A DNA stretch of 64,000 bases from Chitinophaga horti (GCF_022867795.2 NZ_CP107006.1:4340001-4404000); one strand, 5' to 3'; positions 8,397-18,764 are shown, counted from the stretch's first letter. Notes: generated by a model from the sequence alone, not told the origin. A program made the numbers and translations.

Positions 8397-9908
8397 TTAA
8401 TTATATCCCTGGTTCTGTCCCAGCCTGTTCCCACTTAAATCGCGCTGGTCCTGCGGAATGGGGAACAATTCATGTTTGTTGTCCTGGAAGGCCTTGCCGT
8501 GTGCACGCATGATCTGTCCCGCGCGGCCCTGGCGCACAATGTCGAAGAAGCGATCAAACTCCATGGCCAACTCCACCCTCCGCTCGTCCCATATCTTCAG
8601 ACGCATGGCCGCCTGGTCGCCAGAAAAGTTCGGTAGACCGGCGCGACGGCGTACCATGTTCAGCTTTGCTGTGGCCTCACCCATGTTACTTAACTCGTTC
8701 GCGGCTTCCGCATAAATGAGCAGCACATCCGCATACCGCAATACCCGGTGATTTTTAGGCATCCTGTCCGGCACACCGCAATAAGGCTCCTGGGTGCGGC
8801 TGTGATAAGCTTTGTAGTTATACCGGTCGTTCTCCACCGAATCGCGGCCCGGTATGCGAAAACCGTCCCATAACACCGTACCGCCCGCAGCAACATTGAT
8901 GACAGTAGCGGGCAGCCGCCGGTCGCCGGGTTCGTAGGCGTTTACCAGGCTTTGGGTCGGGTTATTAAAGCCGAACCCGAGGTCTGTCCAACCACGTTTG
9001 CCACCGGCACGCGGGCCCTGGCTAACGGAGTAGATATTGATCGCAGCGTTACAGGCGGCATTAGTACCCGTCTGCACTTCAAATAATGACTCGGAAGAAT
9101 TAGCGCCTGCTACCCGCCAGATGTTGGCGTAGTTGGGCAGCGTATCGTACAGGCCGGAATTGATCACGGCCTGCGCCATATCAAACGCCATTTGCCAGTT
9201 ACGGCGATACAGGTATACTTTCGCCAGTAATCCCTGTGCCGCGCCCTTGGTAGCCCGGCCTACATCCGTAGCGCCTTTCAGCTCGAGGTTATTGGCAGCG
9301 AACGTGAGGTCGTCGATGATCAGCTGGTAAATCGTATCCACCGAAGCCCTTGTCTGGAACTGGTCGGAGTTCACCTCGGAAGCAGCCGGCACGCGATCTA
9401 TTTTAGGCACGCCTCCAAACAGGCGCACGAGGTTGAAGTAGAAGTGCGCGCGAAGAAACCGTACTTCGCCCAGTAAGGCGTTTTTATCCGCAGCGGGCAA
9501 CGGACTTAAAGGTATCTTCTCCAAGGCCTGGTTGGCGCGTGCGATGCCCTGATAATGACCTTTCCACACGTTGCTGACGATGCCGTTGCGGGCATCCAGG
9601 GTAAAATTATCTACCTCGGCCGCAGCGGGATAGTCTGTGGGCGTACTGCCTTTGTCTGCATTATCGGAGGCGATCTCCGTCAATACAATGAACTGCAGAC
9701 TATTGATATCAGGCTCAAAGCCACCTATCCACATGATGTTATATACCCCATTCACGAGGTCTTGCGCCGCGCGGGGATTGTTACGGATCTCCTCTTCTGT
9801 AATTGCACCCTGCGGCGCGATATTGAGGAATTTATCACCACAGCCGGCAAATAGTACCAGCGCAGCAGTCGTATATAATGTAAGTCGAAAGTTCCTTTTC
9901 ATGATCAT
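8397..9908 (-). CDS. susD: SusD/RagB-family glycan-binding lipoprotein
   Basis: 503 residues. The N-terminus has a lipoprotein signal with lipobox LFAGC followed by GDKFLNIAPQG, the classic SusD start. TPR-like helices carry the SusD pattern (RFLRAHFYFNLVRLFGGVPKI) and the C-terminal part has HRVLRYADVLLIYAEAANEL and RRRAGLPNF, both family hallmarks. It ends with FPIPQDQRDLSGNRLGQNQGY, also typical. SusD proteins cap the SusC channel at the cell surface and bind the oligosaccharide. It lies 5 bases after susC. Either the ATG at 9908 or the second one at 9902 could be used; the signal peptide is unaffected. A symbol is given for family only; the substrate is not known. Confidence 0.93.
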   Translation of the reverse strand: MIMKRNFRLTLYTTAALVLFAGCGDKFLNIAPQGAITEEEIRNNPRAAQDLVNGVYNIMWIGGFEPDINSLQFIVLTEIASDNADKGSTPTDYPAAAEVDNFTLDARNGIVSNVWKGHYQGIARANQALEKIPLSPLPAADKNALLGEVRFLRAHFYFNLVRLFGGVPKIDRVPAASEVNSDQFQTRASVDTIYQLIIDDLTFAANNLELKGATDVGRATKGAAQGLLAKVYLYRRNWQMAFDMAQAVINSGLYDTLPNYANIWRVAGANSSESLFEVQTGTNAACNAAINIYSVSQGPRAGGKRGWTDLGFGFNNPTQSLVNAYEPGDRRLPATVINVAAGGTVLWDGFRIPGRDSVENDRYNYKAYHSRTQEPYCGVPDRMPKNHRVLRYADVLLIYAEAANELSNMGEATAKLNMVRRRAGLPNFSGDQAAMRLKIWDERRVELAMEFDRFFDIVRQGRAGQIMRAHGKAFQDNKHELFPIPQDQRDLSGNRLGQNQGYN

Positions 9909-9913
9909 GGGTT

Positions 9914-12900
9914 TTAGAATGTAGCATTCACGCCAAACGCGTAAGTCCTGTTCGTGGGGTAAGCACTTAATTCAATACCGGCTTCGAGCGGACCACCCGG
10001 TAGCTCCGGGCTGAAGCCGCTGAACCGTTTTAGGGTGAACAGGTTTTGCGAGGTCAGGAAAAAGCGCAGGGTGGTAATATTTAACCGATCCAATGCCGTT
10101 TTGGGCAAGGTATAACCCAGCGTCACGTTGTTCAGCCTGAAGAAGGTGCCCGATTCCACGAAGTAATCAGAGGCGGGTGTATTTGCCTCCAGCACACGCG
10201 GATCTTTATTGGACGGCCGGTCGGCCCGCCAGCGGTTATTCGCATAATCGGCTTCGATGTTATCCGTCGCCTGGTAGCGGAATGCCTTTTTACCGTTATA
10301 CACTTTGTTGCCTGCATTACCGTAAAAGTCGGCGGAGAAGTCGAGGCTCTTATAATTCAGTCCTGCATTTATACCGTAATACATTTTCGGTTGATACGAT
10401 CCCACGAAGTAGCGGTCCTGCGCAGTAATGCTGCCATCTCCGTCTTTATCGAGATACTTGAGATCGCCCGGCTGTGCGTTTGGCTGAATCACTACGCCAT
10501 CCTTGTTCTGGTAATTATCGATTTCCTCCTGCGTCTGGAAAATACCATCCGTGCGGTACACGTAGAAACTACCGATCGGCTGGCCGTTAGCCGTAAGTGT
10601 GGTGGAGCCTTGCTGCCCAACACCTCCACGCGGCAAGGGCTGGCCGGCATTCAATCCCACCACTTTATTTTTATTAAAGGTGATGTTACCGCCGATGCTG
10701 TAGTTGAAGTCTTCTGTAATATCATCTTTCCAGCCTGCCGTAAACTCCCAGCCTTTATTTGTAAATGATCCTGCGTTCGTTACAAACTCATTGTCAGGAT
10801 CACCCAGTATACCCGGCAACCGAACGATTACCAGCGCATCGATCGTGCGTTTATCGTAGTAGTTGATTTCACCGGTCAGGCGACGGTTGAGGGTCGAAAA
10901 CTCCAGTCCGAAATCATACTCCTCGGTGGTTTCCCAAACGAGGTTAGCGTTCTTGATATCGCTGATAGCCGAACCGAGGGTGATATTGCCATTGAACACA
11001 TACGGCACGCCCAGGTTAGCCGTTACGATATATTGGTTGGAGGCGATGTTATCGTTGCCGATACGTCCCCAGCTGGCACGCAGTTTCAGGAAGTCGAGCA
11101 CATCCTGCTGGTCCTTCAGGAATCCCTCTTCAGATAACACCCAGGCTACACCCGCCGCCGGGAACCAGCCTACCCGATTCGCTTCGGGAAAACGGGAAGA
11201 TGCATCGCGGCGAAGGGAGCCGGATAGCAGGTATTTATCAGCATAAGCATAATTGATACGACCCAACACCGACGCGCGGGTATATTTGTCGCCGCCGCCG
11301 TTATTGGTAGAAGTGTTGGGATCACCGGTAGCGAGGTACCATTGGTCCCGCGTTGGTGGCACGCCCCTGCGCACACCTTCAATAAAGTCACTGCTGAACT
11401 TTTGGGACGTGAAACCCGCGAGTACGGAGACCCGGTGTTTACCAAACAGCTCTTCGTACGTAGCAGTGTTGTCCCACAACCAGTTCGTGGCGTTCTCCTT
11501 TCTTCCCGTTAAAGTACTCAGCTCATTCCGCTGGTTACCGCCGGTTTCCAGGAACGTGACTTCATCATTCAGGTACGCGTAATTGTATACGCGCCGGTTG
11601 TAAAAGCTTTGGTCCACACTAAAAGCCGAGCGCAGTTTCAGGGATTTAATTGGTGAATATTCAAGGTAGCCCGTTCCCTGTAAACGTGTTTCTGCCCCGC
11701 GGTTATTTACTTTATCAATATTGAGGATGGGGTTGCCCACGTTACCAAAAGCCGACGTGTTGCCATACCGGCCTCCCTGCTTGGAGGCGACTACGGGCGC
11801 AGCACGATAGGCATTATTAAAGATCGCACTGTTATCAATCGTATCCGAATTGGCACGCATGAAAGACAACTGCGTACCAAACTTCAGTTGTTTGGTGAGG
11901 TTGAACTCATTGTTTGAGCGGATCGTAAAACGATCGTACTTATTGCCGATCACAATACCTTCATCCGATAAATAACCTAAGTTGAAGTAATAAGTTGCTT
12001 TTTCGCTTCCGCCGGATACGCTTACGTTATGATTATGTTGCAGCGCATTTCGCAGTACATCGTCGAACCAGTCTGTATCTGCATTGCCCGTCGGTATGGT
12101 GGTACCGGGCGCCACATCCTGCAGAAAGGCGGTATACTCACCCCGGTTTGCCATCTTCACCAGGTTGGAGGCCTGTCTGAAACCAACGTTGCCTGAATAG
12201 CTCACCTCCATTTTACCGGAGCGTCCTTTTTTTGTTGTGATGATGATGACCCCGTTAGCCGCCCGCACACCATAGATCGCCGCAGCCGCTGCATCTTTCA
12301 GTACGTCCATCGACACGATATCATTTGTGCTGATGTTACGGATGTCATTGGTAAACACGCCATCTACTACATATAAAGGTTCGGAACCTGCCAGCATACT
12401 GCCCGTACCACGAATGCGCACCAGCGGTTGCGAACCCGGAGCGCCGTTGGCGATGATCTGCACGCCCGCCACTTTACCCTGTACGCCCTGGGTAGCCGTG
12501 AGTACCGGCTGTTTAGCCAATTCCCTGCCCTGTACATTTGCCACAGAACCAGTAAGATCCCGTTTACGCTGGGTGCCATATCCGACCACCACTACTTGCT
12601 CCAGCTGGCTCGAGGAAGGCTGCAGTGTTACGTTCAGCTCTGTTTTGCCCGCCAGTGGTATTTCCTGTGGGTTATAACCCAGATAGGTGATCGACAGGGT
12701 CGCGTTAGCATCCGGTACATTCAGCGTAAAAGTACCATCAGCGCCGGTTACCGTGCCCGTGCTTGCATCCTTCACACGAACAGTAACACCCACCAATGGG
12801 GTGCCATCCACATCAATAATACGCCCCTTTACCGGAACGGCCTGCCGTAAAGCGCTTTGCCCTGCATAACCGGTAAAATGAAACAATAGAAAAAATAAAA

Positions 12901-12940
12901 GGGTACAAACGACCTGTTTTGTTGTAACGTTTAAGTGCAT
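9914..12940 (-). CDS. susC: SusC/RagA-family TonB-dependent transporter
   Basis: 1008 residues from the ATG at 12940, chosen because it begins MHLNVTTKQVVC and leads straight into a signal peptide; the longer open frame to 13006 adds a non-signal extension. After the signal, residues about 35-110 form the carboxypeptidase-like beta-sandwich (VKGRIIDVDGTPLVGVTVRV). The TonB box and plug follow with EQVVVVGYGTQRKRDLTGSV and the SusC motif YGVRAANGVIIITTKKG. The rest is a 22-strand barrel ending AFGVNATF. There is no STN domain, so it is not wired to a FecR-type regulator. It imports oligosaccharides with the SusD partner, energised by TonB. Probably controlled by the LacI protein further along. 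Confidence 0.93.
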   Translation of the reverse strand: MHLNVTTKQVVCTLLFFLLFHFTGYAGQSALRQAVPVKGRIIDVDGTPLVGVTVRVKDASTGTVTGADGTFTLNVPDANATLSITYLGYNPQEIPLAGKTELNVTLQPSSSQLEQVVVVGYGTQRKRDLTGSVANVQGRELAKQPVLTATQGVQGKVAGVQIIANGAPGSQPLVRIRGTGSMLAGSEPLYVVDGVFTNDIRNISTNDIVSMDVLKDAAAAAIYGVRAANGVIIITTKKGRSGKMEVSYSGNVGFRQASNLVKMANRGEYTAFLQDVAPGTTIPTGNADTDWFDDVLRNALQHNHNVSVSGGSEKATYYFNLGYLSDEGIVIGNKYDRFTIRSNNEFNLTKQLKFGTQLSFMRANSDTIDNSAIFNNAYRAAPVVASKQGGRYGNTSAFGNVGNPILNIDKVNNRGAETRLQGTGYLEYSPIKSLKLRSAFSVDQSFYNRRVYNYAYLNDEVTFLETGGNQRNELSTLTGRKENATNWLWDNTATYEELFGKHRVSVLAGFTSQKFSSDFIEGVRRGVPPTRDQWYLATGDPNTSTNNGGGDKYTRASVLGRINYAYADKYLLSGSLRRDASSRFPEANRVGWFPAAGVAWVLSEEGFLKDQQDVLDFLKLRASWGRIGNDNIASNQYIVTANLGVPYVFNGNITLGSAISDIKNANLVWETTEEYDFGLEFSTLNRRLTGEINYYDKRTIDALVIVRLPGILGDPDNEFVTNAGSFTNKGWEFTAGWKDDITEDFNYSIGGNITFNKNKVVGLNAGQPLPRGGVGQQGSTTLTANGQPIGSFYVYRTDGIFQTQEEIDNYQNKDGVVIQPNAQPGDLKYLDKDGDGSITAQDRYFVGSYQPKMYYGINAGLNYKSLDFSADFYGNAGNKVYNGKKAFRYQATDNIEADYANNRWRADRPSNKDPRVLEANTPASDYFVESGTFFRLNNVTLGYTLPKTALDRLNITTLRFFLTSQNLFTLKRFSGFSPELPGGPLEAGIELSAYPTNRTYAFGVNATF

Positions 12941-13207
12941 AACGCTCGATTTATCGCGATGAATAATAAACTGCTGCCTTTGGGGGTATGGGAAAAACAA
13001 GACCAAGGAAGCATGCGGGAACGGATGTGCTGCAGTGTTCTATTGCAAAAAATATTTGGGTAAATTGGAGTTAAACCCTGCCGTTTTTCGTTCCGTGGTT
13101 GTTTGGTTTAATTACTGGTTTCCTGTTAATGGAAGATACGAAATTATCAGTGAATGGCGAAAACAAAACGAGGGTTCCTACGCTTAAACAAGTAAGATAT
13201 CCAACCT

Positions 13208-13246
13208 AAAAAAAGAAAGCCGGAACGCTTGATCGCCCCGGCTTTT
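13208..13246 (-). terminator. Intrinsic terminator after the GH20 gene
   Basis: AAAGCCGG (13216-13223) pairs with CCGGCTTT (13238-13245) around a 14-base loop. On the minus strand the stem is followed by a T-run (the A-run 13208-13214). It lies about 20 bases past the GH20 stop and separates it from susC. The 267 bases between it and susC must hold the susC promoter; I saw no convincing -7 box there. Confidence 0.7.
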
Positions 13247-13265
13247 CAGCTTATTAAAAAATATA

Positions 13266-15536
13266 TTATCTAAATAAAACTTCGTTGGGAATAGCCTGCT
13301 TCGTGATACCCGGCCCCTCGTACAACACCTTCAGGTACTCCGCCTGGTAGGTATCATAGTAGTAAACGCTGAAGGGATGATAACCGGCTTTCAAGGCTAC
13401 TTGTCCATAGCCTTCCTGCTGCGGATGAGTGCCCTCATTATCCACGATTTGTTTGTCACCGATAAACATCGCACTGCCGTCGCTCGATTGTAAGAAGAAA
13501 GTATACACGCCGTCTTTCGGCACATAAATATTGCCTTCGAAGCTTACGCCAAAACCATTGTCAGTAAACAGTTCCGGCAGTTCGAAATGTGTTACCCAAC
13601 CCTGCTTCACGGCCGGGGAGGCCTTCAGATTCTTCACGCTGCCTGTAGCCTCATAATACTTGTAAAACATTCCCTGCGCCAATACTTCGGGCTTTACCGA
13701 GGGCAACAACGCCTGTTTCGTAAAACGTAATACTTTCACCTGGCTCAACCGACCGTCGGGCAATATCTCGCGTGCGTTCACCACGGCATCCTTTTTAATG
13801 ATAAAAGCGTTGGTATAAAGCGGTGAACGTTTATCCGGCTCCGTAAGATCTGTGGTGTAGCGGATCTCTCCATCTTTATGCGGTGCCTGTAACGTTACTT
13901 TCATCGAATCGGTAAATACATAATTGGCGTACCTGCTCACCACATCGGGCTTACGGTAGTTGATGCCATTCTTATCGAGCCAGGGATAATACGCGGCCAT
14001 ACGGGTAGTAAAGTCGTTAAAGTCCTTCTGCTCCGGCGCCGACCAGGCATTTTCCGCCAGCGCGAACAGGCGCGGAAAGGTGCGGTATTCGATATCGGAC
14101 AGCGTTTGCGTTTGCTCCGTCCACAGGTTCGCCTGCAAGCCCAGTACCATTGATTTTAGGGTATCGGAAAAGTCGGGCAGACTATTATCGAAGTTGTACA
14201 GGTCTTCCAGATAAAGACGGGTGCCAAAGCCGGTAGGCTCATAACCTTTGCCTTGCGGGTAATCGAAGTAAGACAAGTGTTTAGGGGTAATGATGACCTT
14301 ATGGCCTTCTGCCGCCGATTGCAACGCAGGCTTTATACCGCGCCAGGCCATTACTGTAGCGTCCGGGCTCAGACCGCCTTCGCGGATCTCATCCCAGCCG
14401 ATCAGCTTTTTACCTTTGGCCTGCAACATTTTTTCTACCCTTTTGATAAAGTAAGATTGCAGCTCGTGTTCGTTATGTAAACCCTCATCTTTAATACGCT
14501 GCTGGCACTTCGGGCATACCGCCCACTTTTCTTTGGGGGCTTCGTCGCCGCCAATGTGAATGTAACCCGCCGGGAACAGCGCTGCCAATTCGGTGAGCAC
14601 ATCATCTATAAACTGGAAGCTTTGCTCATTGCCCGCACAGTAAATGTACTCGCGAAACTTAGGTCCACCACCGGATGGCAACACCTTAGGGAACCCGTCG
14701 AAACAGGCCAGCTGCGGATAAGGCACCATGGCCGACAACGCATGTGCCGGCATCTCTATTTCCGGGATCACCGTAATATAACGCTCCGCTGCATAGGCTA
14801 CGATTTCCCTGATATCTGCCTGGGTATAAAAGCCGCCGTACTTAGCCGCCTCCCCTTCTGCAGATGGCGCCTGGCTGCGCCAATCCGTGCCCAGCCTGTC
14901 CGGACGATAAGCGCCTACAGCCGTAAGTTTCGGGTATTTCTTTATTTCGATCCTCCAGCCCTCATCATCAACAAGGTGCCAGTGGAACGTATTCATTTTC
15001 AGCAACGCCAAGTGGTCTATATACCGCTTCACCACCTCTTTTGGAAAGTAATGCCGCGACACATCCAGCATAAACCCACGCCACCCGAATTGCGGGCGAT
15101 CGTAAACCGCTACACTGCGCAGACTATTACCCTCTGCGATCGCCAGTTGCCGGACCGATTGTATGCCGTGAAAGAGCCCGGCCGGCGTAGCAGCCACGAG
15201 TTTCATACCTTCCGGCTGTATGTTCAGCGTATACCCTTCTTCCCCTAATGAATCGATCGCCTTTAACTCCAGCGTAATGCCTCCTTTCGCAGGTGCTACG
15301 TCCTTCACCGGCAGGCTTTTACCACTCTCCTGCTTCAGCACATCGGCCATGTAAGCCGAAAGCCGCTTTACATCCGCCGTAGCGGTGGGCGGAACAACGA
15401 TCGCGGCAGCGGCCAGGTTAAAATTGCCGGCGGACTGCTTTATCTGCAAGGGTTTCGGGATAATGGACTGGGCAGATGCCGCCTGTGTGGCACCGGCAGC
15501 TACCAGCAATCCCAGTAGTGTATTAGTCAGCTTCAT
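13266..15536 (-). CDS. GH20 beta-N-acetylhexosaminidase with C-terminal PA14
   Basis: 756 residues from the ATG at 15536 (MKLTNTLLGLLVAAG), which starts a clean signal peptide; the longer frame to 15581 is discarded. Residues about 25-145 are the GH20b domain. The catalytic TIM barrel follows from 150, with FMLDVSRHYFP, FHWHLVDDEGWRIEIKKYP and the catalytic Asp331-Glu332 pair in HIGGDEAPKEKW. A chitobiase C-terminal-like module (EIRYTTDLTEPDKRSPLYT) comes next. The last 130 residues form a PA14 module (FTDNGFGVSFEGNIYVPKDG, then YTFFLQSSDGSAMFIGDKQI), probably for glycan binding. It removes terminal GlcNAc or GalNAc by substrate-assisted catalysis in the periplasm. It has its own terminator, so it may be transcribed apart from susC. 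Confidence 0.92.
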   Translation of the reverse strand: MKLTNTLLGLLVAAGATQAASAQSIIPKPLQIKQSAGNFNLAAAAIVVPPTATADVKRLSAYMADVLKQESGKSLPVKDVAPAKGGITLELKAIDSLGEEGYTLNIQPEGMKLVAATPAGLFHGIQSVRQLAIAEGNSLRSVAVYDRPQFGWRGFMLDVSRHYFPKEVVKRYIDHLALLKMNTFHWHLVDDEGWRIEIKKYPKLTAVGAYRPDRLGTDWRSQAPSAEGEAAKYGGFYTQADIREIVAYAAERYITVIPEIEMPAHALSAMVPYPQLACFDGFPKVLPSGGGPKFREYIYCAGNEQSFQFIDDVLTELAALFPAGYIHIGGDEAPKEKWAVCPKCQQRIKDEGLHNEHELQSYFIKRVEKMLQAKGKKLIGWDEIREGGLSPDATVMAWRGIKPALQSAAEGHKVIITPKHLSYFDYPQGKGYEPTGFGTRLYLEDLYNFDNSLPDFSDTLKSMVLGLQANLWTEQTQTLSDIEYRTFPRLFALAENAWSAPEQKDFNDFTTRMAAYYPWLDKNGINYRKPDVVSRYANYVFTDSMKVTLQAPHKDGEIRYTTDLTEPDKRSPLYTNAFIIKKDAVVNAREILPDGRLSQVKVLRFTKQALLPSVKPEVLAQGMFYKYYEATGSVKNLKASPAVKQGWVTHFELPELFTDNGFGVSFEGNIYVPKDGVYTFFLQSSDGSAMFIGDKQIVDNEGTHPQQEGYGQVALKAGYHPFSVYYYDTYQAEYLKVLYEGPGITKQAIPNEVLFR

Positions 15537-15748
15537 ACAGCTAATGTATAAAATATTTTTATCATATAGAATAAAATACAATATTACATGGGAAGTGGGT
15601 GCTAAGTAGGTAGTGAGGCTTGCCGGGCGCGGGTTTCAGCAAATTTGCACATACCCTGGATATACACAGGATACACGAAGCATAAAGAAGCATACAGCTC
15701 ATCCATGCGAGCCAGCCACCAGCAAAGAAAGTTGTTTATACACCTTCC

Positions 15749-15784
15749 AAAAAAAACGGGATCGCAAAAAAAAGCGATCCCGTT
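15749..15784 (-). terminator. Intrinsic terminator after the GH2 gene
   Basis: AACGGGATCGC (15755-15765) pairs with GCGATCCCGTT (15774-15784), an 11-base stem with an 8-A loop. Read leftward the stem is followed by a T-run. It sits 20 bases past the GH2 stop. Confidence 0.85.
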
Positions 15785-15803
15785 AGATATGAATGTAAGA
15801 TTA

Positions 15804-18764
15804 TTATTTCGATTTGAAGGAAGGCAGGGTATAAATTTCTGCCTCAATAATACTCAACGTCCCCTTGGCAGCGGCATCGTTACGGGCCACACCGTCATCC
15901 AGCTTTTTACCGGTTACTTCGGTCATTTGCGCCTCCGCCTCCGCGCGGGTACTACCTACCAGTTGAATGCGCACCTTACGGCCTTTTTGCGGCTTGCAGG
16001 GCAGGGTAACGTAGCCGAGTGAGCGGGCGGTGGTACCATTAAAAGCCTCCCGTCCGTCGACGGTAATACGTAAAGGGTAATTGCGGGATTTGAAGTTGTT
16101 CAGTTTCAGCGTTACTTCGGTCACGAGCGACTCCTTTTCCAATTCGTATTCGATCCAGGCGGTACCCAGCTGGCCGTCATTTACCCAGTCGGACAGCTCA
16201 TTGTCGTCGTAACTGCGGCGGGCAGAGTCGTTGTTAGCACCGGCAGTGGTGCCGATGATGTTTAATGCCGTACGTAACTCCGTGTAAGAAGGCGTCGCCG
16301 GTGTCGGGCCTTTGTCGAGCTGACCAGGCAGGCCGTCGGACGGCAGCTTTGTGCCGAGACCGTTAACGGTGGCGACAGGCAGGGTATTAAGGCGCAAGGT
16401 GGCGGGTTTAAGACCGTCTGCGCTAACCGTGAGCGTAACGTTGCCTGGACGGACAGCAGACCGTATTAAAGCCCGGTTTACACCGCCTTCCACGGGGAAC
16501 TCGTTCGTAAGGGTATAGTTATCTGGCCCCATCGCCATACCACCAATGAAGGTAGCCGGCCCGGTGCAGGCATAACGGATCGTATGTAATGCATCGGGTA
16601 CACGATTACCCTGCGCGTCTACCACTTCCACCTGCACAAGCGCCAGGTCATGACCATCGGCTTGCCAGCCGCGGGGATTAGGAATGTTCGTGAGTTTTAA
16701 TGCCGCGGGAGCGCCGGTGGTAGATTTTGTCGTGCTGCATAGCTGCTTGCCGGTGCTGTCAAATCCAACCGCGGTGATGCTACCGGCGGACCAGGCGACT
16801 GCCGGAAAGGTGAACAGGAAGCCGTCACTTTTTGCACCGAAACCGAGGGATTGTCCATTTACTTTCAACTCCACTTTATCGGCGCTGGATATTACATACA
16901 TCGCTTTCGTTACACCTGGTTGGTAGTTCCAGTGGCCGATAATATGAATGCCTGGTTTTTCGGGCGATACCCAGCCGTTCCAGATTACCTGGTGTGCGTA
17001 AAAGTTTTCTTTCGGGATGCGGAGCGCATCTACTTCGCCGCTGCGACGGTAGTTTTCGGCACCGCGATGATGTGTATTCGTTTCTGAAAAAACGATGTTA
17101 ACACCGCCTGCGCTTACGCGTTTGCCAGTGCCGGGGCGCTCGAGCCAGAACTCGTACCAGCGCTTCACGTTCTCGATGGCGTGGCTTTCCATATTGCGGT
17201 TGTACACGGCGGCGCTTTGTCCCTTGTGTTGCGGGCCATCGCCGTCTTTATGGTATGGCGGCGTGTAGTCGTCCCAGTATTTACGGGAACCTTCATCGCG
17301 GGAGTATTCCATCGCCCATAAAGGGATGCCGGCGCTTTTGTTGGTATACAACATTTCACCACCATATTCGGCTACCTTGCTGTTCAGCATTTCGCGGGAG
17401 CCAATGGCACGGCCGCCGTGCGGATCGTAACGGTCGCGGATCGCCTTCATTTCGGTCATATGTTCTTCACTCACACTTTCATTGCCCGACTCATAAAACA
17501 CGATGCTTGGATTATTACGATTGTAAATGATTGCGTCGCGCATGACCGCTTTACGTTGCTCCCAGCGCGTACCCTTTACATCCGCCTCCGCATCGCCCGC
17601 GGGCATCGCCTGCAGCAGGCCAACGCGGTCGCAGCTTTCAATGTCTTGCTTCCAGGGCGTGATGTGCATCCAGCGCACGAGATTACCATTACTTTTCACC
17701 ATCAACCCGTTACTGTAATCGCTTAACCAGGCAGGCACAGACAAACCGACAGACGGCCACTCGTTGGAGGTACGCTGTGCGTAGCCATGTACCATCATCA
17801 CCCGGTCGTTCAGGTAAATCATACCGTTTTTGAAATCCGTTTTACGAAAGCCGGTACGGGTAGTTACCATATCTACGGGTTTGCCATTTATCTTTAATAC
17901 AGATGTTACCTGGTACAGGTAACCGTATCCCCAGCTCCAGAAATGTAAGTTCTCTACTTGCGCGGAAGCCTGTAACATGGCGGTCTCGCCGGCTTTTACA
18001 GTTACGGTTTTGCCACTGAATGTTTTAACAGGTTTGTTAGACGCATCTGTCACCTGTACTTCCATAGTTACTTCTTGTGCGCGGCCGCTTTCGTTTTTTA
18101 CTTCTGATTCAACGTGCAGTAATGCCTTACGGGCGGCCACGTCATAGTCGGTCGCATACACATAAGTGCCCGTTGTTTGCAGCGGTGTAAAGAGCGGTAG
18201 GGTTTGATACACCTTGCCGGTGAGATGCAGGTATACGTTCTTATTAATACCACCATAGTTGGCGTTGAAATTTTTATCTTCCCACTGATACTTTTGATTA
18301 GTGGCCTTTTCGCGGTAATCCCAGGCATTATCGATACGTACAGCGATGACGTTATCTCCCTTTACAATCTTATCGGTTACATCGAACCCAAAAGCGGTAA
18401 CACCATTTTCGTGCAGACCAATATGCTGGCCGTTCAAATAAAAATCACCGGCCTGGCGAATGCCTTCAAACTCGATGAACACCTTTTGTCCGGCTGCGGT
18501 GGCGGGCAGTGTGAAGCGTTTGCGGTACCAGGCAATGCCAGTAGAAAGTTCTGTGATGTCTTTACGAAAAGCTTCCGCTTCGTTCCAGGCATACGGAAGT
18601 GTTACCGGCTTCCAGGCAGCGTCGTTAAAAGAGGGCGCTGCTGCGCCGGATGTGTCTCCGACATATACTTTCCAACCGGAATTAAAATTAAACTTTGCGC
18701 GTTGCGCATGTGTGGTGATGCCGAAAAGGATCGTGAGCAACAGCAGGGTGATTCTCTTAGTCAT
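15804..18764 (-). CDS. GH2 glycosidase with DUF4982 and C-terminal binding module
   Basis: 986 residues from the ATG at 18764 (MTKRITLLLLTILFGITTHAQ), which opens a signal peptide; the frame continues upstream but without signal-like sequence. Order: GH2 sugar-binding jelly roll (residues about 25-190, with STGIAWYRKRFTLPA and FEGIRQAGDFYLNGQHIG), immunoglobulin-like domain (to about 310), TIM barrel with NPSIVFYESGNES (acid/base Glu) and PLWAMEYSRDE (probable nucleophile Glu), then a DUF4982 module (NWQPGVTKAMYVISSADKVELKVNGQSL). A discoidin-like C-terminus (DWVNDGQLGTAWIEYELEKE) ends the protein. GH2 covers beta-galactosidases, beta-mannosidases and beta-glucuronidases; the activity cannot be fixed from sequence. 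It lies between GH20 and the divergent LacI gene. Confidence 0.9.
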   Translation of the reverse strand: MTKRITLLLLTILFGITTHAQRAKFNFNSGWKVYVGDTSGAAAPSFNDAAWKPVTLPYAWNEAEAFRKDITELSTGIAWYRKRFTLPATAAGQKVFIEFEGIRQAGDFYLNGQHIGLHENGVTAFGFDVTDKIVKGDNVIAVRIDNAWDYREKATNQKYQWEDKNFNANYGGINKNVYLHLTGKVYQTLPLFTPLQTTGTYVYATDYDVAARKALLHVESEVKNESGRAQEVTMEVQVTDASNKPVKTFSGKTVTVKAGETAMLQASAQVENLHFWSWGYGYLYQVTSVLKINGKPVDMVTTRTGFRKTDFKNGMIYLNDRVMMVHGYAQRTSNEWPSVGLSVPAWLSDYSNGLMVKSNGNLVRWMHITPWKQDIESCDRVGLLQAMPAGDAEADVKGTRWEQRKAVMRDAIIYNRNNPSIVFYESGNESVSEEHMTEMKAIRDRYDPHGGRAIGSREMLNSKVAEYGGEMLYTNKSAGIPLWAMEYSRDEGSRKYWDDYTPPYHKDGDGPQHKGQSAAVYNRNMESHAIENVKRWYEFWLERPGTGKRVSAGGVNIVFSETNTHHRGAENYRRSGEVDALRIPKENFYAHQVIWNGWVSPEKPGIHIIGHWNYQPGVTKAMYVISSADKVELKVNGQSLGFGAKSDGFLFTFPAVAWSAGSITAVGFDSTGKQLCSTTKSTTGAPAALKLTNIPNPRGWQADGHDLALVQVEVVDAQGNRVPDALHTIRYACTGPATFIGGMAMGPDNYTLTNEFPVEGGVNRALIRSAVRPGNVTLTVSADGLKPATLRLNTLPVATVNGLGTKLPSDGLPGQLDKGPTPATPSYTELRTALNIIGTTAGANNDSARRSYDDNELSDWVNDGQLGTAWIEYELEKESLVTEVTLKLNNFKSRNYPLRITVDGREAFNGTTARSLGYVTLPCKPQKGRKVRIQLVGSTRAEAEAQMTEVTGKKLDDGVARNDAAAKGTLSIIEAEIYTLPSFKSK

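Noticed and set aside
12941..13006. Longer start for the first SusC
   Set aside because: It places 22 polar residues before the signal peptide, which would block export; the ATG at 12940 fits.
14556..15248. 230-codon plus-strand ORF
   Set aside because: Antisense to the GH20 catalytic domain and without protein-like features.
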